A stretch of 64,000 bases of DNA from G958296245 sp965262055 (lineage in GTDB: Bacteria; Chloroflexota; Dehalococcoidia; Lucifugimonadales; G958296245). The position numbers and the translations under genes are program-made. Below, in pieces: positions 58,010-64,000 of the stretch. The notes below the pieces were generated by a model, which saw only the letters and a list, made by a program, of their open reading frames with translations, was not told where the DNA came from and did no database searches. The stretch lies in NCBI GenBank assembly GCA_965262055.1, contig CBDHEI010000002.1, positions 620,001 through 684,000 of the forward strand, written 5' to 3'. The stretch's first letter is position 1. Each line of letters begins with the position of its first letter.

Positions 58010-59113
58010 ATGCTGAACTTTCAGGAGTTTCCAGTTCAGGAGACCATCGAAGAAGAAGAGGAGCCCGTCCCCTCGGCGGAGGTGACCGTCGTCGAGGAGG
58101 GCGAGCGCTACGGCAAATTCGTAGTAGAGCCCCTTCCCAAGGGCTATGGCATGACGTTGGGGAACCCTCTGCGTAGGGTGCTCTACAACTCGCTGCCCGG
58201 CACGGCGGTTACATGGGTGAAGATCGAGGGGGCGCTCCACGAGTACGCCACCATACCTCATGTCAAGGAGGAGGTGGTGGAGATCCTGCTCAACGTGAAG
58301 GAGATCAGGCTCCGCTCGGAGGTGGACAGGCCCGGCAAGCTGCGGCTGGAGGTCGCGGGGCGAGGCGAGGTCTGCGCCGGAGACATCATGGCGTCGGCAG
58401 ACTTCGACGTGGTCAACCCGGAGCTTCACCTCGCAACTTTGGACTCGGACGAGGCGCGGCTTTCCGTGGAGTTCAACGTCGAGCGCAGCGTGGGATTCGC
58501 CGAAGGTTCGCGGTCCGATGGCCTGCCCATAGGGGTCCTGCCCATCGACGCGATATACACCCCAATCAGGAAGGTCAACTTTACCGTCAGCGATTTGCGT
58601 GTCGGCCAGCGGACCGACTTCGAACAGCTTCAGGTGGAGATATGGACGGACGGGTCAGTCACACCCGTCGAGGCGATGCGTCAAGCCGGGAACATCCTGG
58701 TGGAACGCTTCTTCCTGTTTGCGAATACCCGGAGCGCGGCTGAGGAAGGTTCGGGCGCCACACCGATGTCCCTAAAGATATCGCCGGAGCACTACAATGT
58801 CCCGGTGGAGCGGTTGGAGCTGTCGTCGCGCACGCTGAATTGCCTGAAGCGCGCCGGTATCAACAAGGTGGGCGAGGTCCTGGAGATGAAGAGCTTGGAT
58901 CTGCTGGAGATCAGGAACTTCGGAGAGAAGTCTCTGACCGAGCTATACGAGCGACTACGTGAGATGAGTCTGCTACCCGCAGAGCTGGACCCCGCTCTCC
59001 AGGCGTCCACAGGAGAAGAGGACGGAGAGACAGGTAACGTTGCCGATGACGGCGAGGCCGGCCTCGCTGTTGCGCAGGCAGCAGCAGTCGCCGACGGAGG
59101 TGAGGAGGAATGA
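58010..59113 (+). CDS. rpoA: RNA polymerase alpha subunit
   Basis: 367 residues. An acidic N-terminal lead (EETIEEEEEPVPSAEV) of about 25 residues precedes the alpha-NTD (KFVVEPLPKGYGMTLGNPLR, residues about 36-260). The alpha-CTD is LSSRTLNCLKRAGINKVGEV through EIRNFGEKSLTELYERL, followed by a 45-residue low-complexity tail. Alpha dimerises to build RNA polymerase and its CTD contacts UP elements and regulators. It overlaps rplQ by 4 bases. Confidence 0.96.
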   Translation: MLNFQEFPVQETIEEEEEPVPSAEVTVVEEGERYGKFVVEPLPKGYGMTLGNPLRRVLYNSLPGTAVTWVKIEGALHEYATIPHVKEEVVEILLNVKEIRLRSEVDRPGKLRLEVAGRGEVCAGDIMASADFDVVNPELHLATLDSDEARLSVEFNVERSVGFAEGSRSDGLPIGVLPIDAIYTPIRKVNFTVSDLRVGQRTDFEQLQVEIWTDGSVTPVEAMRQAGNILVERFFLFANTRSAAEEGSGATPMSLKISPEHYNVPVERLELSSRTLNCLKRAGINKVGEVLEMKSLDLLEIRNFGEKSLTELYERLREMSLLPAELDPALQASTGEEDGETGNVADDGEAGLAVAQAAAVADGGEEE

Positions 59114-59463
59114 GGCACCGGATAGCTGGCAACAAGCTATCGCGCCCGACCGCACACAGGATGTCCATGCTCAGGACGGCCGTGACCGACTTCCTGAGGC
59201 ACGAGACTATCCAGACCACCGAGGCCAAGGCGAGAGAGGTGCGCCGCATGGCCGAAAAGGTCATAACCCGCGGCAAGGGCGGCACTCTGCATGACCGTCG
59301 GATGGCGGCGGTCGTCCTGAGGGACGGGAAGGTGCTGCGCAAGCTCTTCGAAGACATCGCCCCGCGCTACGAGTCCCGGCCCGGCGGCTATACACGCATG
59401 GTCAAGCTGGGGCCGCGCAAGGGCGACGCCGCGCCCATGGCCATTCTGGAGCTGATGCCTTAG
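59110..59463 (+). CDS. rplQ: 50S ribosomal protein L17
   Basis: 117 residues: MRHRIAGNKLSRPTAHRMSM, then LRTAVTDFLRHETIQTTEAK and TRMVKLGPRKGDAAPMAILE near the end. L17 sits near the tunnel exit. It closes the classical alpha cluster. Confidence 0.96.
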   Translation: MRHRIAGNKLSRPTAHRMSMLRTAVTDFLRHETIQTTEAKAREVRRMAEKVITRGKGGTLHDRRMAAVVLRDGKVLRKLFEDIAPRYESRPGGYTRMVKLGPRKGDAAPMAILELMP

Positions 59464-59469
59464 GGGCGG

Positions 59470-60246
59470 ATGCGTATCGCCCTGATCGTAGAATACGAGG
59501 GGACGAGCTACAGCGGTCTACAGTACCAGCCCAATGCACCCTCGATACAGGAGGAGCTGGAAAAAGCAATAGAGCGGCTGACGGGCGAGAGCGTCCGGGT
59601 CTCCGCGGCGGGGCGCACCGACGCGGGAGTCCACGCCAGGGGCCAGGTGGTTTCGTTCCTGACGGAGTCCCGGCACACGCCGGAGACGTTCCTGCGGGCC
59701 CTCAATCACTACCTGCCCGAGCAGATCGCGGTGCGGGCGGCGTACGGGGTCTGTGAAGGCTTCGACCCGCGCAGGGACGCTCTGTCGAGGGTATATGCGT
59801 ATACCCTCTACGTCTCGCCTTCGCGTGCGCCTCTGCTTCGCCGGACGGCACTTCGCGTCGGCGGGCCGTTGGATCTGGACCGGATGCGCAGGGGAGCAAG
59901 GCTGTTCGAGGGCGCGCACGACTTCGCGCAGTTCTCGGGGCCGCTTCCGGAGCCCGGCGCCTCCACCGTAAGGCGGATCATCGGGACTTCGGTGCGCGGC
60001 TGCGGTAACATTGTAACGATAGAGATAGAGGGCAACGCCTTCCTGCCGCATATGGTGCGCCGGATGGCCGGAGCCCTGGTAGCCTTGGGATCTGGGAAGA
60101 TGTCGATGGATGACATCAGAGCGATGATAGATCGGCGCCCAAGAGCGCCGGCAGGCCACGCGCTGCCGGCCCACGGGTTGAGCCTGGAGCAGGTGAAATA
60201 CGCCGGCTTTCCGCCGGAGGATGGTGAACAGGATGGTGACAATTAG
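59470..60246 (+). CDS. truA: tRNA pseudouridine(38-40) synthase TruA
   Basis: 258 residues. The catalytic Asp is in AAGRTDAGVHARGQV, with GLQYQPNAPSIQEELEKAIE before it and NAFLPHMVRRMAGALVALGS late, all as in TruA. It converts U38-U40 of the anticodon arm to pseudouridine. ATG 59470 follows GGGGCGG. Its final codons overlap the rplM start. Confidence 0.94.
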   Translation: MRIALIVEYEGTSYSGLQYQPNAPSIQEELEKAIERLTGESVRVSAAGRTDAGVHARGQVVSFLTESRHTPETFLRALNHYLPEQIAVRAAYGVCEGFDPRRDALSRVYAYTLYVSPSRAPLLRRTALRVGGPLDLDRMRRGARLFEGAHDFAQFSGPLPEPGASTVRRIIGTSVRGCGNIVTIEIEGNAFLPHMVRRMAGALVALGSGKMSMDDIRAMIDRRPRAPAGHALPAHGLSLEQVKYAGFPPEDGEQDGDN

Positions 60247-60706
60247 CAAGCCGCCCAGGGTGAGGGCATCGGACCTCGACCCGGCGTGGCACGTCGTAGA
60301 CGCGGACGGGAAGACGCTGGGGCGGGTCTGTTCGGACATCGCAGTGCTGCTCCAGGGCAAGCACAAGCCCACCTGGACGCCTAACCTGGTGTCCGGCGAC
60401 TTTGTGGTCGTGGTCAACGCCGAGAAGGTGCACGTCACGGGAAACAAGCTGGAGCAGAAGAAGTACTATCGCCACAGCGGGTACCATGGGGGCCTCACTG
60501 AGCAGAAGCTCTCCGCCATGCTGGAGAAGACGCCGGAGCGCGTCATAGGGCGGGCGGTGAAGGGCATGCTGCCCAAGAGCAAGCTGGGGCGCAGGATGTT
60601 TTCCAGGCTGAAGGTGTACGCGGGTGATTCGCACCCCCACCAGGCCCAGTTGGGCGCCGGGAAGAAACGCGAAGGGGACGCGTCGAGTGACGCGCAGGAG
60701 AGCTAG
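60233..60706 (+). CDS. rplM: 50S ribosomal protein L13
   Basis: 157 residues from ATG 60233. WHVVDADGKTLGRVCSDIAV, then KYYRHSGYHGGLTEQKLSAM, RVIGRAVKGMLPKSKLGRRM. L13 is an early 50S assembly protein. An ATG at 60221 is also in frame but touches the GGAGG at 60216-60220, so the later one is preferred; a GTG at 60236 is a third option. It overlaps the end of truA. Confidence 0.92.
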   Translation: MVTISKPPRVRASDLDPAWHVVDADGKTLGRVCSDIAVLLQGKHKPTWTPNLVSGDFVVVVNAEKVHVTGNKLEQKKYYRHSGYHGGLTEQKLSAMLEKTPERVIGRAVKGMLPKSKLGRRMFSRLKVYAGDSHPHQAQLGAGKKREGDASSDAQES

Positions 60707-61102
60707 TTGAACCAGCAGAACTACTACTACGCCGCGGGGAAGCGCAAGACGTCGGTGGCGAGGGTCAGGCTGTTCATGGAACGCGGGCCCTTCGTCGTCA
60801 ACGGCAAGCCGATGGAAGAGATGTTCCCCTGGGAGTCCTGGCGCGACCTGATCACCCTGCCTTTCAGGGTAACCGAGACGATGGGCCAGTTCAGGGTCGT
60901 GGCGAAGGTTACGGGGGGCGGCGTCGTCAGCCAGGCCGGCGCCCTTAAGCATGGCATATCGAGAGCCCTCATAATAGCCGACCCGGCGCTCAGGGGGCGT
61001 CTGAAGAAGGCTGGACTTCTGACCAGGGACGCCCGTGAGAAGGAGCGCAAGAAGTACGGGCTCAAGCGCGCGCGCAAGGCGGAGCAGTACACCAAGCGGT
61101 AG
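60707..61102 (+). CDS. rpsI: 30S ribosomal protein S9
   Basis: 131 residues from a TTG (60707), directly after the rplM stop. YYYAAGKRKTSVARVRLFME, then KVTGGGVVSQAGALKHGISR and the tail KKYGLKRARKAEQYTKR ending in Lys-Arg, the C-terminus that touches P-site tRNA. No strong terminator follows. Confidence 0.96.
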   Translation: MNQQNYYYAAGKRKTSVARVRLFMERGPFVVNGKPMEEMFPWESWRDLITLPFRVTETMGQFRVVAKVTGGGVVSQAGALKHGISRALIIADPALRGRLKKAGLLTRDAREKERKKYGLKRARKAEQYTKR

Positions 61103-61287
61103 CGTTGGTCTCGTCTCCGGCCATCCCTGGGACGCATTGAGCAGATGCTTGCTTGACTGTTGATTCTCGTTGCCTCGGCGGTGTGGCGACCTTTGCCTAA
61201 TAGTGCAATGGTGTCCCCTCAATAAGACCGACGCCTAAAGCAAACGGAACCAACACCACTATCAAGGCGCTCTCTGAGGTACGAATA

Positions 61288-62865
61288 GTGGCTGAATATT
61301 ATAGAACCAACTTCACCGTTGAAAGTGCATGTTCTACCCCAGACACACACGGCATTGATCTCATGTCGGGTGTCCAAGACATCGTATGTAGATGGGCAAG
61401 GAAGAGAGTTGTTGAGCCCGTCAAAGAGGGAAGATACGGTGGTTGGCGAGGCGCGGATGGCGCTACATTCCTCGTTGATAGAGGCCAACACGACACCTCT
61501 GGGTTCGGCAGGCTTGTACTACAGCATCCCGACGACGGCAATGAGGCTATTACGTGGCGGAGTGACTTTCGGCTTGCCACGGAAGGGAAAGACGTTGAGG
61601 TAGAGGTAGAGGTACGAAGAATAGATGAAGCTGACGAGTCACTGAGTAATAGAAGCAACGCGAGTCGGCCACGAGTTCTCAAGACACTGTTTGAGGAATT
61701 CCAGTGTAGCGCTGACAGTAAACGTCTTACAACCGAGTCGGAGCGGGTTTCAGAACAGGACTCATTTTCATTCGTGCATGACATCCTGATCAACCCCACC
61801 AGGCGTATTCCTGTAGTTGTCATTGTTGAGAACTACTATGGCGGTATCTTTATGGATCCGAACCGCTTGCAATCGCGCCTCTTGGGCTTGGCCAATGTAT
61901 TCACATACGACAATGGCACTGCAAGGTCTGTTAATAGAGAAATCAGCGATCGTTTAGGGTGTTGGGACGGGACAGTTCGGGTTTACAGGCCTGGATGTTC
62001 GCTGGACGATTCACCAAGACAGAATGTGTATTGGACCTGGGGACGCATGAATTACATGACGGTTCGCCATGATTGGGAAGAGCTGGTGATGGAGATCTCG
62101 GATGAGTGCCTGCGTCACTCACTGCCCCAAGCTGGTCAACGACTATACGACGCAGTGTCCCTGCAAGTGAGTCGAGCTCAATCTGAGCGTCTCCTAGGTA
62201 TGATTAAGACCGCCGCGCTAGATGAATCTACGTACCAGGAGTTGCTCACCGACGCCGCCAGCAACATTGAGGACCTCCGCGGACAAAACGACGAACTACG
62301 CCAGAGGCAGGTTGGACTTGAGGGTGAAAACGACGAATTGCGGTCGCAGGTGGAGCAATTGGGGATCGCTCTATCCTACCAAGAGCCAGAGGATTCTCAG
62401 TTAGAAGATGATGAAATACAGCCAGAGTTTAACTCAGTCTATGATGTGGTTAGACACGCTGCGACTCATTTGACGGGGATGCGCTTCTTCTCCTTAGCCG
62501 AGCAGATGGCCAGGGGATCGGAATTCCCACGTCCGAATGACGTCTACGAAGTCTTACGGAGATTAGATGACTGTGCTAGCGAGCGAGCACGTAATTCACT
62601 AGGGAAGGATGTGCAGGACTGGCTCAGTGAACGAGGCATTGAATACAGTCCACATGAGAGCCCGACTACTATGGGCAAGTATGGTGACAAACGAATCTTC
62701 CACGACGACGTAAAGAAGAAACGCAGAGAGATGCCCGCGCATATCAAGATCGGCGGTGGAACAGGCGAACACAATCAACTTCGGATCCATTTGATGTGGG
62801 ATGACAGCGAGGAGAAGTGGTTGATTGGCTATATAGGTCGGCATCTGCCAACCGCTTTAGGTTAG
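61288..62865 (+). CDS. Unrecognised accessory protein with central coiled coil
   Basis: 525 residues from GTG 61288 (TGAGG 9 bases upstream). I do not recognise the family. The N-terminal third (1-130) is a mixed domain with VQDIVCRWARKR and DGATFLVDRGQHD. Residues 326-358 are a coiled coil (NIEDLRGQNDELRQRQVGLE). Then comes FNSVYDVVRHAATHLTGMRF, and the last about 60 residues (HIKIGGGTGEHNQLRIHLMW, GYIGRHLPTA) resemble the C-terminal domain of uncharacterised proteins often seen in defence islands, as I recall. Base composition looks more AT-rich than the ribosomal genes before it, so it was probably acquired. No partner gene is beside it in the window. Confidence 0.8.
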   Translation: MAEYYRTNFTVESACSTPDTHGIDLMSGVQDIVCRWARKRVVEPVKEGRYGGWRGADGATFLVDRGQHDTSGFGRLVLQHPDDGNEAITWRSDFRLATEGKDVEVEVEVRRIDEADESLSNRSNASRPRVLKTLFEEFQCSADSKRLTTESERVSEQDSFSFVHDILINPTRRIPVVVIVENYYGGIFMDPNRLQSRLLGLANVFTYDNGTARSVNREISDRLGCWDGTVRVYRPGCSLDDSPRQNVYWTWGRMNYMTVRHDWEELVMEISDECLRHSLPQAGQRLYDAVSLQVSRAQSERLLGMIKTAALDESTYQELLTDAASNIEDLRGQNDELRQRQVGLEGENDELRSQVEQLGIALSYQEPEDSQLEDDEIQPEFNSVYDVVRHAATHLTGMRFFSLAEQMARGSEFPRPNDVYEVLRRLDDCASERARNSLGKDVQDWLSERGIEYSPHESPTTMGKYGDKRIFHDDVKKKRREMPAHIKIGGGTGEHNQLRIHLMWDDSEEKWLIGYIGRHLPTALG

Positions 62866-63108
62866 CGGGCTAGCGGGCTTGTGGGGAAAAGAGCAACGCA
62901 GGCAGATGTTAGGAAGGGGGCGGGCAGCTCAGCGTCTGATCAGGCTGTCCAGGTAGGCAGCAGTATTGACTCCTGTGTCTGATCTGCGATTCTCCCGAGC
63001 GGCACCACACTTATGTGCTATACTCTGCTACGAATGGCCGTTATTCCAAAGCTGACAGGACGGCAACGGGTGTCCATTGGCGAATATTGCGGCGGGTGAA
63101 AACTGGCG

Positions 63109-64000
63109 CTAGCGCAGCCAGTCGCCGAACTCGGCCCTGACCGCTTGGAGGCAGGCCTCGTAGATCTCCTCGTCCCAGTGCCGGTACGGGGATAGCATCG
63201 TAAACGGCATCTCGAGGCCGGCGGCCCGCTTGAACATCTTGTCCCAGGCCCCATGCACACGCGCCTCGAAGCCCAGGGGCGTGCTCTCGCTGGCAGGCCT
63301 GAAGAAGGTCAGCACCGCGCGGCTTATCTCCGCGGCGAGACACTCGGCCTCGTCGAACCTGCCCGACGCGCCCAGTCTGAGCAGCTCGTTCACCCGTTCG
63401 GGAAACAGGATGCCGCCCGACGAGAGTATCGAGCACTCGCCGAACCGGGAGCCCCTTGCGAAGGCGGTCTCGCCCACGAAGTGCTGGAGTGAGGTCCGGG
63501 TGACCAGCTCCTCGATGTCTTCCGGGCTGCCGCTGCCGGTCTTGGTGGCGACGAGGTTGGGGACCGCTTCCTCGATGCGCAGGTAGTCGTCGGCGCCGAG
63601 GACGCGCCCCGCCATGCCGGGGTTGTAGTGGAGGAACCTGGAATCGGGGAACGCCCCGCAGACCTCCGTGAAGAAGCCCATGTACTCGTCGTCGGTGACC
63701 GTCCGCCATGAGGGCAGGCATATCTGGAAGATACGAAAGCCGGCGTCGTGGGCGATTCCGATCCTCTCGACGGTCTGCGCCGTTGACATGGCGATGACTC
63801 CGACCATGGGGTGGAGGCCCTTCCGGCCGGTCTCCTCCCTGAAGACCTGAACCACGTCACGGAACTGGCTTTCGGTAACGGCGTAGCCCTCCCCGGCGGT
63901 GCCGAAGATGTACAGGTTGTCGAAGGACCTAAGGGTCGCCCGCACCTCGGCGCGGAAGACGTCCTCCATGAATCTCTGGTCCTCATCCCATGGGACCTCG
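63109..64000 (-). CDS. DapA-family aldolase, third copy, 5' end outside the window
   Basis: The open frame reaches the edge (VPWDEDQRFMEDVF before it), so the start is missing. NLYIFGTAGEGYAVTESQ matches the GTTGE loop; FLHYNPGMAGRV carries the catalytic Tyr and LVATKTGSGS the Schiff-base Lys. About 297 residues are seen. The sequence is distinct from the copies at 12900 and 34494, and the substrate is unknown. Confidence 0.82.
   Translation of the reverse strand, partial: EVPWDEDQRFMEDVFRAEVRATLRSFDNLYIFGTAGEGYAVTESQFRDVVQVFREETGRKGLHPMVGVIAMSTAQTVERIGIAHDAGFRIFQICLPSWRTVTDDEYMGFFTEVCGAFPDSRFLHYNPGMAGRVLGADDYLRIEEAVPNLVATKTGSGSPEDIEELVTRTSLQHFVGETAFARGSRFGECSILSSGGILFPERVNELLRLGASGRFDEAECLAAEISRAVLTFFRPASESTPLGFEARVHGAWDKMFKRAAGLEMPFTMLSPYRHWDEEIYEACLQAVRAEFGDWLR

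Overview
The window is GC-rich and gene-dense. The best guess is a member of the Chloroflexota (Dehalococcoidia or SAR202-like). This is inferred from the small DUF5679 zinc-ribbon protein, the insert in ribosomal protein S12, the CysO-type sulfur carrier next to threonine synthase, and the many amidohydrolase, DapA-like, VOC and phytanoyl-CoA dioxygenase-like genes. No rRNA, tRNA or CRISPR array was seen, so the placement is tentative.

Bases 1-38,000 are accessory and catabolic. The window opens with the first codons of rplU and a tiny DUF5679 gene, both on the minus strand. An IS1380-family element (449-2323) with clear ends and a 4-bp target duplication sits inside an older small repeat. 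Then come a haem/molybdopterin membrane oxidoreductase, an amidohydrolase, a thrC-cysO-SDR-thioredoxin reductase-like cluster, a TcmP/DUF5131 pair, a spondin-domain surface protein with an LPSTG anchor, a catabolic minus-strand block, and a TPR protein whose antitoxin-like tail lies directly before a PIN toxin. A sulfate-activation block (sat/cysC fusion, arylsulfotransferase-like protein, frameshifted PAPS sulfotransferase) is followed by a phytanoyl-CoA dioxygenase, a D-aminoacylase-like enzyme, an aldehyde dehydrogenase, and a three-gene unit of AroD fused to an AroE-like remnant, a HAD dehalogenase and a TIM-barrel epimerase. A second IS1380-family element splits a substrate-binding-protein pseudogene.

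Two small mobile repeat families run through this half. Family A (about 140 bp, ends related to TAGCAGGCTGC) appears five times, and in three copies its terminal TAG is the stop codon of the adjacent gene. Family B (35480-35655) has perfect 15-bp inverted ends.

Bases 38,189-61,102 are the conserved core on the plus strand: a pyruvate dehydrogenase E1-alpha-like gene, then from a near-consensus promoter rpsL-rpsG-fusA, the S10 and spc clusters, secY-adk-map-infA-rpmJ, and the alpha cluster through rplQ-truA-rplM-rpsI. Oddities here are S17 with a roughly 225-residue acidic tail, L5 with a roughly 75-residue N-terminal extension, an insert in S12, a one-base frameshift in rpsG, no tuf, and a membrane-protein gene between rpsK and rpsD. 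After rpsI come an unrecognised coiled-coil accessory protein of different base composition and a third DapA-family gene that runs off the end of the window.
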